Below the pieces are notes generated by a model that saw nothing but the letters and a program-made list of their open reading frames with translations, did not search any database and was not told the origin of the DNA. The position numbers and the translations under genes are program-made. Shown here in pieces: positions 7,441 through 16,024 of a stretch of 22,500 nucleotides of DNA (position 1 is the stretch's first letter; every line of letters starts with the position of its first letter). This DNA is from Prorocentrum cordatum. Lineage: Eukaryota > Sar > Dinophyceae > Prorocentrales > Prorocentraceae. The stretch covers positions 164,670 to 187,169 of the forward strand of contig CAUYUJ010018624.1 of NCBI GenBank assembly GCA_963575745.1, written 5' to 3'.

Positions 7441-7505
7441 GGGAGCTGCTGCAGGGCCTGGGGGCCACCGGGCTTCCCCGGCGCGGGCGGTGCGGGGTCT
7501 GAGGT
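7441..7505 (+). repeat. 65-bp direct repeat flanking family D copy 2, right
   Basis: Right partner of 7118-7184 (gagctgctgcagggcctggg, gggcttccccggcgcgggcg, gcggggtctgaggtc). Confidence 0.8.
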
Positions 7506-7734
7506 CGAGGTCGGCTTGGGGAAGGTGCCCTCGCCTTCGTCGCGTGGGCCGGGTGGTCTTGTGCATCCTGAGGGAGGGCACCCTCGGGTGATCTTCTGGT
7601 TTGGGTGCCTTGGTCGGTGGAGGGTCTCATGTTCTTGGGGGATTTTCTTCCGCCCTGGGTCTGGCCGCAGAGCTCGATCACAGTGGTGGCAAAGGTGCAA
7701 AAGGCGGGTCGAGGAGTAGGCGTGCGGGGCCTGT

Positions 7735-8035
7735 GTTGTGGGGTGCTTGTTCTGGGTCTCGGGGCCGTCTTGGGAGCTTTGCAGCCGTCGCTGGGGTCCT
7801 GCGGTGGCACAGATCGGTCTTCGAGGCCCCTGGGGGTGGTTGGGTCCATCTGGTGCTCGTCTTGGGATGGTCGAGGCCGCTTTGGGGCGGTCTCTTGGGC
7901 CGCCTTGATGCCGTCTTGTGGAGCAGTCTTGGGGCCCTCCGCGAGGCTTGCTGGCTCATCAGGAGGCCTTTGGGGACGGCCCGACGGCTGTCCGAGGGCC
8001 TCCTGAGTGCCAGCCTGGGCCATTTGGGCGGTGGG
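7735..8035 (+). repeat. Degenerate 10.5-bp-type array
   Basis: Contains scattered ggccgtcttggg, gcggtctcttgggccgcctt and gcagtcttggggccctcc motifs like the CTTGG arrays but much decayed. Open frames on both strands (Leu/Gly-rich on +, Arg/Pro-rich on -) match the array style. The sequence just upstream (7506-7734) has no recognisable gene. Confidence 0.5.
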
Positions 8036-8072
8036 GCTAACGTGTAGAATCACATTTACCTGGGTGTTCCAG

Positions 8073-8223
8073 AAAGGTCATCGCCTTTGAGTGATCGAGA
8101 AGTTGACCTCTCCTCGGATGAGGACGTCGGCGGAGGGCATGCGGAACTAAAACGGGGTGCTCCGCTGGCGGACGGCTCGCGGAGACCACGCGAGGCTCAA
8201 GACGGGAGTCCATCCAAACGGAG
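8073..8223 (+). CDS. Candidate internal exon, acidic/Ser-rich then basic
   Basis: An open segment between a possible acceptor (tgttccag/aaagg) and a possible donor (acggag/gtcag). It encodes RSSPLSDREVDLSSDEDVGG, then AELKRGAPLADGSRRPRE and DGSPSKR. It has normal amino-acid diversity, unlike the surrounding low-complexity DNA, and is followed by the GGATCCTGCAG repeats expected of non-coding DNA. The acidic SDED patch followed by a Ser/Arg/Lys stretch suggests a nuclear or RNA-binding protein, but no domain is recognisable. Partner exons are not visible. This may be chance. Confidence 0.28.
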
Positions 8224-8246
8224 GTCAGCCAGAGCGCCGGGCTTTG

Positions 8247-8345
8247 CTGGATCCTGCAGAGCCAGGGGTGCACTGACCCGGTTTTGGCAGGACCTTGCAG
8301 GATCCTGCAGAGCCTCAGTGACCCGGGTTAGGATTGACCCGTTTC
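8247..8345 (+). repeat. GGATCCTGCAG / GACCCGG dispersed repeats
   Basis: Repeated ggatcctgcag, ttgcaggatcctgcag and gacccgggtt motifs. The same vocabulary recurs at 10543-10570 and 10780-10920 (gcaggatcttgcag, attgacccgggtt). Unit boundaries are irregular. Confidence 0.65.
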
Positions 8346-8455
8346 AGTAGGTCCCCGAACCGAAGCACCATATGAGTCCCACATCTATAACATTTGTGGG
8401 GTTCAGGGCCTGTGGAGCAAACTATGCATTTAGTTCTGTTGGGCTGTCCAGTGGC
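8339..8455 (-). CDS. Candidate 39-codon exon with a zinc-finger-like CxxC...CxxC motif
   Basis: On the minus strand, a possible acceptor (cctcccgcag/gcc) and donor (aaacgg/gtcaat) enclose exactly 39 codons in phase 0. The peptide holds CIVCSTGPEPHKCYRCGTH, a C-x2-C-x8-C-x2-C-x2-H pattern of the kind that binds zinc, followed by LRFGDLLKR. The spacing is regular and the composition protein-like, but the segment is short, partly borders dispersed repeats and has no visible partner exon. It could be an exon, a gene fragment or coincidence. Confidence 0.28.
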
Positions 8456-8519
8456 CTGCGGGAGGCCCTCGCGGAAGCCTTCTCGGAGCACGTTGGGAGC
8501 CCGGGCTGAGGTCGTCAGG

Positions 8520-8690
8520 CCGTTTCTCCGTCCGTCCTTCGTCTTTTGCTCTGCCTCCTCCCTCCTCCGCCCCCTTCTCCATCTCTCCTCCACCCCTATT
8601 CCCCTCTATGTCCCCCGTCCTCAGTCCTTCCTCCCTTCTCATTCTTTCCCCCCCTCCTCTTCCCGCCTCTCTCGGCCGCGCTTCTCCTCG
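8520..8690 (-). repeat. Polypyrimidine tract
   Basis: About 170 bp of nearly uninterrupted C/T with cctcc and cttcc motifs, followed downstream by a purine-rich tract on the same strand. Confidence 0.85.
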
Positions 8691-8749
8691 AGACGAGCCT
8701 GCCGAGAGAGGGGCGGGGGGCATGCCTCGGCTCTGGTTCCCCGGCGCGC

Positions 8750-8932
8750 GCCCGCCCAGGAGGGGCGGAGGGTGGAGGAGGAGAACCGGCGGGTGCGGCG
8801 GCCGGGGGTAAGAAGAGGGCGAAGGAGGAGGGACAAAGGCAAGGCGGGGGAGGAGGAGGAGGAGGAGGAGGAGGAGGAGGAGGAGGAGGAGGAGGAGGAG
8901 GAGGAGGAGGAGGAGGAGGAGGCTCGGGGATG
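8750..8932 (+). repeat. Purine-rich tract with GGA microsatellite
   Basis: Irregular purine-rich DNA leads into a pure GGA run at about 8850-8921. It faces the polypyrimidine tract 8520-8690, so intrastrand pairing or triplex formation is possible. Confidence 0.9.
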
Positions 8933-9089
8933 AGGGGGCGGCGTGGGAGCCCGGGGCAGCAGGAGCACGGCCGAGGGAGCCTGGAGGGGGGCCCGCGGAG
9001 CAGTCGTCGGCGGCGGGCCCCCCTGGCCGGGAGCCGAGGGGACGCGGCGGGCTCGGGGGAGTCTGCGGGGCTGCCTAGGGGAAACCAAC

Positions 9090-9262
9090 AGTGACATAAA
9101 CATGAAAACTCGGAGTTCCGCGCGGATTTCTCAGATCGGCGCTGGGACCCCCCGGCGGCGCCTCCGGCGCCGCCCCTGGCGCGCTCCGCGCGCCAGGGAG
9201 GGGGGTCCAGCGCCGATCCGAGAAATCCGCGCGGACCTCCGAGTTTTTATGTTTATGCCACT
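9090..9262 (+). mobile_element. Foldback element family E, well-preserved copy
   Basis: About 173 bp. The left end agtgacataaacatg-aaaactcggag pairs with the right end ctccgagtttttatgtttat-gccact with few mismatches. The inverted arms continue inward over gttccgcgcggatttctcag / agaaatccgcgcggacctcc and gatcggcgctgg / ccagcgccgatc. The centre is cggcgcctccggcgccgccc. It is almost entirely palindromic, with no ORF, and related to 6006-6170. Confidence 0.82.
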
Positions 9263-9306
9263 CTCTGTTCCCCTATGCCTCTCGGAAGCACTCGCCTTTT
9301 GAGAAG

Positions 9307-9505
9307 CCTTATGGGCCTTCTCTCAAGGCGGGCTTGCCCCTCTACAGGAGGAGTATTCAAACATAGTTCGTTCAACACCTGGGGACGATTTTCTGACCGT
9401 CTTGACTATTTGGGAATGTGTTTCGGTGTTTTTTTTAGATTTTTCGTCCACGATCCGCCTGTAGGGGGGACATGCCCGACCTAAGCCTTCTCCGAAGGCA
9501 CAGGC
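9307..9505 (+). mobile_element. Foldback element G
   Basis: Inverted arms gggcttgcccctctacagg (9330-9348) and cctgtaggggggacatgccc (9458-9477), with outer hairpins gccttctctcaaggc and gccttctccgaaggc that continue the symmetry. The centre holds a T-run (ggtgttttttttag). Single copy in this window. Confidence 0.55.
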
Positions 9506-9616
9506 ACATGCTCTGGAAGAGTTGCGCGGCGAGCTCCTGGAGCGCGTAACAGCGCCCAGAAGAACATTTGGAAACTTGGGCGGTGGGCCCCTTAACTTTA
9601 CAGTGTTCGGTGCTGA

Positions 9617-9662
9617 GAGCTCGGAGGGGCCCGAGGTCACGCGAGCTCGTGCCTCCGAGCTC
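9617..9662. repeat. 11-bp inverted repeat
   Basis: gagctcggagg (9617-9627) and cctccgagctc (9652-9662) are exact reverse complements separated by 24 bp. Confidence 0.75.
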
Positions 9663-10049
9663 GGCCGCGGATGCAGGCAGGGCCATCCAAATAGCACGAG
9701 TATGACTAGTAATCATGCTATCAAGAACAAGCAACAACAACAGTACGAACACGATTCATGCTAGCAATGATGCCACCAATCTTCCGAATGCTATCATTAC
9801 TGGGAAGTCGCTGTGTATTACGAATGCTACGACCCAGGCTTTTACTGACAATGGTAGCATGGCGAAACATACGAGTCGTGGTAACAGTAGTGCTCACAAC
9901 CAGGCACACAGGGAGAACGTCCGGCATCTGGCAGCAAGAAGAGGCGGCGAGGCGAGGCGTGGTGCAGCGAGTCACGGCGATGGACGGAGACGGGGGGGGG
10001 GGAGGGGCGGAGGCTGGGGCGCTCGGGTCCCACCCACCTCTACCGTGTG
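9663..10049. other. Lower-GC spacer, possibly decayed trinucleotide sequence
   Basis: Contains caacaacaacag and many aat/gct/acc triplets giving an Asn/Thr-rich frame on +. This looks like a decayed trinucleotide array rather than a gene. No domain is recognisable. Confidence 0.35.
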
Positions 10050-10378
10050 AGGAGGAGGGGAGGAGGAGGAGGAGGAGGAGGCGGAGGAGGAGGAGGAGGA
10101 GGAGGGGGAGAAAAAGAGAGAGAAGGAGGAGAGGAGGAGGAGGAGGAGGAGGTAGAGGGGGGAGGAGGAGGAGGAGGTGGAGGAGGAGGAGGAGGAGGAG
10201 GAGGAATAATAATTATATTACGGATAATAATGATAAGAAGACTAAGAATAATACGAATAATAATAAGCAGAAACATGATAATAATAGTAATTATAATAGT
10301 AAGAAGAAGACGAGGAGGAGGGGGAGGAGGAGGAGGACGTGGAGGTGGAGGAGGAGGAGGAGGAGGAGGACGGGGAGG
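10050..10378 (+). repeat. Compound microsatellite GGA - AAT/AAG - GGA
   Basis: GGA-rich runs at 10050-10204 and 10307-10378 enclose about 100 bp of degenerate AAT/ATA/AAG triplets (10205-10306). The whole block keeps a strong three-base rhythm. Confidence 0.9.
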
Positions 10379-10580
10379 CCGGTGGCGGAGGGCAGCAGGG
10401 GTTTGGTAGGGAGGGCGGCAGCCTCCACAGGACGGCGCGCTCCTCCAGCACGACAACCAGCCGCCGGGCGACAGGCGGCTCATCCCCGGCGGGAGCCTTT
10501 TGAGACGGGGGTCGGTGCAGGTGGGGGTCCGCCGGAACGCCCGATCCTGCAGGGTCCTGCAGGGCCGGGGTCGCAGGCAC

Positions 10581-10770
10581 AGAGGTTGACACCAACACCG
10601 ATATCGGCGGTGTGCCTCCGCCGAGGGAAAAGGTCCCGATCTCGGTGATGGTGGTCATATTCTGGCTTCCAAGGTGGCCGAAGTATTACCACCGACACCG
10701 AAATCTAGGATCATCCTTCCCCTGTGGAGGCAACCCCCTGCGTGTTGGTGGCCATTTCCAGGCCTCTAAC
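10581..10770 (+). mobile_element. Foldback/MITE-like element, family H copy 2
   Basis: Second copy of 4145-4335: agaggttgacacc start, atatcggcggtgtgcc, attctggcttccaaggtggc and accgaaatctaggatcatc. The GGATC/TGCAG repeats lie on both sides here. Confidence 0.65.
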
Positions 10771-10779
10771 AGGTTCGTA

Positions 10780-10920
10780 TTGACTCGGGTCTGGGTGCAG
10801 GATTCTGCAGGATCTTGCAGCATCCTTCGCATTGACCCGGGTTTGGGTGCAGGATCTTGCAGAATCTTGCGGGATTCTGCAAGGCCTGACTGGCCTGGGT
10901 CTGGATTGACCCGGGTCAGA
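10780..10920 (+). repeat. TGCAGGATC / GACCCGGGT repeats
   Basis: Three degenerate units of attgacccgggtttgggtg followed by caggatcttgcag. Related to 8247-8345. Confidence 0.65.
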
Positions 10921-11005
10921 AGATCCCCGACCCCTCCCGTCCCTCTGCGCTCTCCGCTGCCCCTCCTCCGAGTAGAGAGTTTCTCCGAAGGGCTTAGGCG
11001 ACCCG

Positions 11006-11077
11006 TCCTCCTCCTCTCTCCTCCTCCTCCTCCTCCTCCTCCTCCTCCTCCTCCTCCTCCTCCTCCTCCTCCTCCTC
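11006..11077 (-). repeat. CTC microsatellite
   Basis: About 70 bp of CTC, the complement of the GGA runs. Confidence 0.95.
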
Positions 11078-11146
11078 GGGTCGCCTACGGTCCTGGGGTA
11101 AACCGTGTAGCCCCAGCTCAGCATGGTCTCTTCTGGACTCCTCGGA

Positions 11147-11245
11147 CATCGAAGACGCCTGCGACGAATCACCGCCGCCCCCTGCCTTTGGAAGCGCCCA
11201 CGCGGCCAAGGGTTGGGCCGAAGTCTGACGACGCTGTCGGGCTAC
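11147..11245 (+). repeat. Diverged copy of the coding-like head cassette
   Basis: Contains atcgaagacgcctgcgacga and atcaccgccgccccctgcct, matching the heads at 17574 and 18588, then diverges (cgctgtcgggctacgtg against caagctatcggaccacgtg). It precedes a 10.5-bp array, as in the other copies. The reading frame IEDACDESPPPPAF is open but soon meets a stop. Confidence 0.6.
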
Positions 11246-11384
11246 GTGCACTGCATTTCACGAGGCTTGTCCGAATCATGACACGGCGCTCGACATCGTT
11301 CTTGTTGCTTCGTTGCTGTTATCGTACCTCTTGGTGCTCTTTTGTTGCCTTTTGGTGGCATCTTGGCCTGTCTGCAGGCCATAT

Positions 11385-11980
11385 CCGGCCGCCTCGAGGC
11401 ATCTTGGGCCGAGTTTTGGGGTCTCTTGGGGGCTTCCTGGGGGCTTCTTGGAGGCCATTGAGGTTCTCTTGGGGGTCCCTCAGAGCCTCTTGGGCTGTTC
11501 TTGGGGCAGGCTGGGGGCGTCTTGGGGCCGAAGGATTGAAAAGGTACCCTCTGGACTCCGTCTTGGAACCGTCTGGGGGCCCTCTTGGGCTGTCTTAGGG
11601 GCTTCGTGGGCTGTTGTTGGGCCCTCTTCGACCCTTCTTGGGGGCCCCTTTGGCCGTCTGGGGGCGATATTGAAGGTTTCTTTGCCCTTCTGGGACGTTG
11701 TGAAAGCCGAATCGGCGAGCATGCGAAACATGCTGTTTTTTCGAAAGGGAGTGGGACGATTTTTGTTTCTTGGGACCCTCTTGGGGCGCATTTTGGGGGC
11801 CTTTGGGGCGTCTGGGCAGCTTCGGAGGCCACCTGGATGGAGGCCATCGTGGGCGCCCAGGGGGCGATGTTTCGGCGAATCGTGGCCCCCTGGGACCGTC
11901 TGGGGATGGTGCCTTCTTGGCCAGTTTTGGAGCCCTCCTCCCCCGTGGCGCGGTCGGTCCGGGGTCGTGCTCGGCCACTT
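11385..11980 (+). repeat. Array of ~10.5-bp CTTGG repeats (array 2)
   Basis: Degenerate tcttggggcc / cttgggggc units, less regular than array 1. It is interrupted at about 11690-11790 by an A/T-richer stretch (gcatgcgaaacatgctg, gggacgatttttgtttcttg) in the position where other arrays hold a conserved core. Confidence 0.75.
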
Positions 11981-12565
11981 GGGGGGGGGGAGGGGGGCAG
12001 ATTGCCTGTTTGGGGTCCCTGGGGGGGGGATCATGGGGGAGGATAGTCTCACACGCCTCGAGACCCACAAGGGGTCGGCGGATTCCAACGATTCGAGCAA
12101 ACAGCGGTGAGCGAGTGCAATCTCGGCGCTGGCACGCTCCGTTACGGGGCTGGGAAGGACATGCCGTATTTGAGAGGCTTACCTTCCGCCAGCCTTTCGA
12201 GGTTGCATTTGCCAGTTGCAGACGGCTCGGGAGGGAAAGGTCGGGTCAGCTTCCGGGCATGGCTCACTGCAACGTTCCCGCACCACCGACAAAACAGCAT
12301 GCCTTTTTATTCAGCCAGAGCGTGCGTCGGATGCGCACGACTGGTACTTGAGCTGGGTTGGGCTGGGCTGGGACTCGCTTATCGATGCCGATGGGTCCGA
12401 CGAGGCCCCGATGCAGCCAGGGCGGCGCCGGGTGCCGGCACGGGCCACCTGCAGCGGGTCGCGCACGCCCCCCCCGCCGCCAGGTGCTTCGACGGCTGGT
12501 GGGTGGCTATGCACCCGTACAAGGACCTTGCAAGCTACACACAGCGCGCCGGGCAGCAAGCCCTG
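11981..12565. other. Non-coding spacer, no recognised gene
   Basis: Begins with G-runs (11981-12035). It then holds mixed sequence with long but undiagnostic open frames on +, for example a stretch reading SDAHDWYLSWVGLGWDSL near 12330. It shows no splice context or domain that would make it an exon. Confidence 0.4.
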
Positions 12566-12800
12566 CTCCTCCTCCTCCTCCTCCTCCTCCTCCCTCCTCC
12601 CTCCTCCCTCCTCCCTCCTCCCCCTCCTCCCTCCTCCCTCCTCCCGCCTCCTCCTCCTCCTCCTCCTCCTCCTCCTTCCTCCTCCTCCTCTGCCTGCCTC
12701 CCTCCCTCCCTCCCTCCCCTCCCTCCTCCTCCCTCCTCCCTCCCTTCTTCCCTCCTCCTTCTCCTCCTCTTCCTCCTCATCTTCCTCCTCCTCCTTCTCA
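12566..12800 (-). repeat. CTC/CCT polypyrimidine tract
   Basis: About 235 bp of CTC with ccctcc interruptions, complement of GGA. Translates to poly-Pro/Ser/Leu or poly-Glu/Arg/Gly only. Confidence 0.95.
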
Positions 12801-12975
12801 GGGGCAACGTGGGGGGGCGCATCAAATCCCAGTCGCCCATGGATCGCCGATCGGAGTCTGATAGCCCACCCCGCGCAGGAACCTCCGGATCTGCTGTCGT
12901 GGGCCCATCGTCGATCTATGGGCGACGTATCGCTGACTCCAGGTCGATGCTTTCCCCCCCCTGAGCCAGCCACCC

Positions 12976-13156
12976 TACTCCAGATTTCGTAATAAAGGGA
13001 GGGAGTCTCATTTCGGGGGGGGTCTCTTCCAGGCTATCTTGGAGGGCCTGGGGGGTCTGGGGACGATGTTTTGGAGGGTTCTCCCACGGGGGAGGTCTGA
13101 AATGGCTTGTCTTGGAGGGTCCAGACCCCCTCCCTTTTATTACGAAATCTGGAGTA
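12976..13156 (+). mobile_element. MITE family A, copy 3
   Basis: Complete 181-bp copy, tactccagatttcgtaataa to attacgaaatctggagta, with TA at both outer ends. Nearly identical to 5646-5829 apart from G-run lengths, suggesting recent movement. Confidence 0.87.
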
Positions 13157-13565
13157 TCGTTCGCCCTTCTCCTCGCGCTCGGAAGCCTTCCTCCCTCAGG
13201 GCCGATATCCAACCCATTCGGGTTATCTGGGGCGCTTGGTGATGTGAGACGCAGCGCGCCAGACAGAGCTACTTCGTACTGCTTTCGGTTTTTAGCCGCA
13301 GTGGGAGGCGCGCAGTTGAGAAGTTTTACTTGTGGGGGCGCGACACCAGGGGCCGATTGGATGGAGTCTTCACAGTGCTCTCGAAGCTGGGGAACTTTAC
13401 ATCCGTTTCTGGGGTCTGCTAGGCTATGCCTTACTTGTGACTTCTGGAGGTCTCTTGAGGGCTAAGGGGTGTTGAGCCCCCTGGGCGTTTTCCCGCCCAA
13501 GTCTCGCCAAGGCCGCTGACGCGTCTTGGCATCATCTGACTCTTGCGTCCTGCCGGGCCTCCTAG
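13157..13565. other. Non-coding spacer, nothing recognised
   Basis: Single-copy sequence between the family A MITE and the GAT array. Open frames exist but carry no domain. Confidence 0.4.
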
Positions 13566-14469
13566 CATGATGATGACGACGACGACGGCGATGATGATTC
13601 TGATGGTGATTCTGATGACGATTCTGATGATGATTATGATGCTGATGCTGATGCTGATGACGATGATGTTGATGATGACGGTGGTGATGATGAATGGTGA
13701 TACTGATGATGGTGAATATGGTGGCGATGGTGATGATGATGCTGCTGATGATGATGTTGTTGTTGATGATGATGACAACGACGGCGGCGATGCTGATTGT
13801 GGTGATGCTAGTGACGATGATGCTGATGATGATTCGGATGATGGTGATGATGGTGACGATGCTGATGATGATGACGATGACGATGATGATGGCGATGATG
13901 ATGATGCTGCCGATGCTGATGACCATACTGCTGGTGATTATGTTGATGATTATGATAATGATGGTGATGATTAGATAATGATGATCGTGATGCTTATGAT
14001 GATACTGATGATTGTGACGATGCTGATGATGATGATACTGATGACGGCGATGCTGATTATGATTATGATTATGATGATGCTGATGCTGATGCTGATGATG
14101 ATTCAGATGATGATGATGCTGATGATGTTGATGATGCTGATGACGTTGATGCTGAGCATGCTGATGATGATGATGATGACGCAGATGCTGATGCTGATGA
14201 TGATGACGCTGATGATGCTGATGATGTTGCTGATGAGGATACGTACGGGTTTGACGATGATGCTTCTGATTACGATGACGATGACGATGATATGATGATG
14301 CAGCTGATGCTGACGACGATGAGGATGATGATGCTGATGATGGTAACTGACGATGATATGATGATGCAGCTGATGCTGACGACGATGAGGATGATGATGC
14401 TGATGATGGTAACAATGATGATGATGATGATGCTGATGAGAACGACCATGATGAGGATGATGATGATGC

Positions 14470-14516
<47 letters not shown>

Positions 14517-15560
14517 GTGATGGTGATGGTGATGGTGATGGTGGTGATGATGATGATTCAGATGATGCTGACGACGATGCTGATGATGATGCTGATGACG
14601 CTGCTGATGACGATCATGCTGCTGCTGATGATGATGATAATGCTGACGATGATGACGAAGGTGGTGATGCTGATGATGACGACGATACTGATGCAGCTGA
14701 TGATGATGCTGATGATGATGCGGATGATGATGACGATGATGACGATGATGATGATGACGGTTTTGATTATCGTTCTGATGATGGAAATGACGGCAATGAT
14801 GATGATCATGGTGGTGTTTATGGTGATGATGATGGACATGATGACGCTGCTGATGACGATGAACATGAATACGTATTCGACGATGATGACGGTGCTGATC
14901 ATGATGACCTGATGATGATGCTGATGCTGATGATGTCGATGATGATGCCACTGATGATGACGATCCTGATGCTGATTATGATGACGATGATGGTGATGAT
15001 GATGGTGATGACGATGCTCATGCTGATGATGATGCTGACGATGACGATGCTGATGCTGATGATGATGTTGTTGATACTAATGATGTTGATGCTGACGATG
15101 AGGCATGGGGATTCTGATGATGATGACGATTCCGATGATGATTATGATGATGTTGATGGTGGTGACGATGTTGATGACGATGACGATGCCGATGACATGA
15201 TGCGGCTGATGATGTTGATGATGATGATGTTGATGATGATGATGATGATGATGATGATGCACAGGATTATGCTGCTGCTGATGATGATTCTGACGATCAT
15301 GATGATGATACTGATGATGATGCTGCTGCTGATGCTGATAGCTTTGCATATGCATATGCATACGGATTCTACGCTGATCATGCTGATTAAGATGAATATG
15401 GCGATAATGATGAGGATGATGACGACGACGATGATGATGACGATGCTGATGTTGTTGATGATGATGCTGATGATGAGGACGACGATGATGATGAGGCTGA
15501 CCGTGATGATGCTGATTATTTTGATGATGACGATGATGATGATGGCGTCGCTGATGATTA

Positions 15561-15592
<32 letters not shown>

Positions 15593-15689
15593 CTGCTGCT
15601 GCTGATGAGGGTTATGATGTTGGTTGTGATGATGACGATGCTGATGAGGGTGAGAATTATGATGCTGATGACGATGATGATGATGATGC

Positions 15690-15742
<53 letters not shown>

Positions 15743-15749
15743 GTGCTGC

Positions 15750-15781
<32 letters not shown>

Positions 15782-15840
15782 CTGATGATGGCGATGATGA
15801 TGCTGATGCTTATGATGATTCTGATGATGACGATCACGAT
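13566..15840 (+). repeat. 2.3-kb degenerate GAT trinucleotide array
   Basis: GAT triplets with frequent GCT, GAC, GGT, GTT and TAT variants. The pure GAT stretches are short, the longest near 14464-14520 and 15690-15745. Reading frames are poly-Asp, poly-Met, poly-His or poly-Ile. Frame openness is expected: no stop is one substitution from GAT, ATG, ATC or CAT. Phase shifts occur (for example near 13690 and 13975). I see no gene in it. Confidence 0.95.
14284..14413 (+). repeat. 66-bp tandem duplication within the GAT array
   Basis: The block starting gatatgatgatgcagctgat and ending gatgatggtaac occurs twice with a 66-bp period (tatgatgatgcagctg at 14291 and 14357), essentially without differences. 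Confidence 0.85.
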
Positions 15841-16024
15841 CGTTCGCATGCGTATTGTTATCACCATCGTTGTTAATAACATTGTCATTACCGTTATTAT
15901 TCCACAGCCATCCTGTGGTGTTGGGTCCTCGTCTTGAAGAGACGGTCCCCGCGTCTCCTTCCTCCCGCTGCCCTCCCTCCTCCTCCCCTCCCCCCTCCTT
16001 CCTCCTCCCTGCGTTTGGCCGGCC
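15841..16024. other. Spacer between the GAT array and the 77-bp satellite
   Basis: A/T-richer start (attgtcattaccgttattat) followed by a polypyrimidine stretch at 15955-16010. No gene seen. Confidence 0.45.

Noticed and set aside
12107-12560. Possible gene upstream of the CTC tract
   Set aside because: Three overlapping frames are open, none with a domain or a convincing splice boundary.
13462-15937. Poly-Asp, poly-Met, poly-His and poly-Ile open frames over the GAT array
   Set aside because: No stop codon is a single substitution away from GAT, ATG, CAT or ATC, so openness carries no information. Frames shift within the array.
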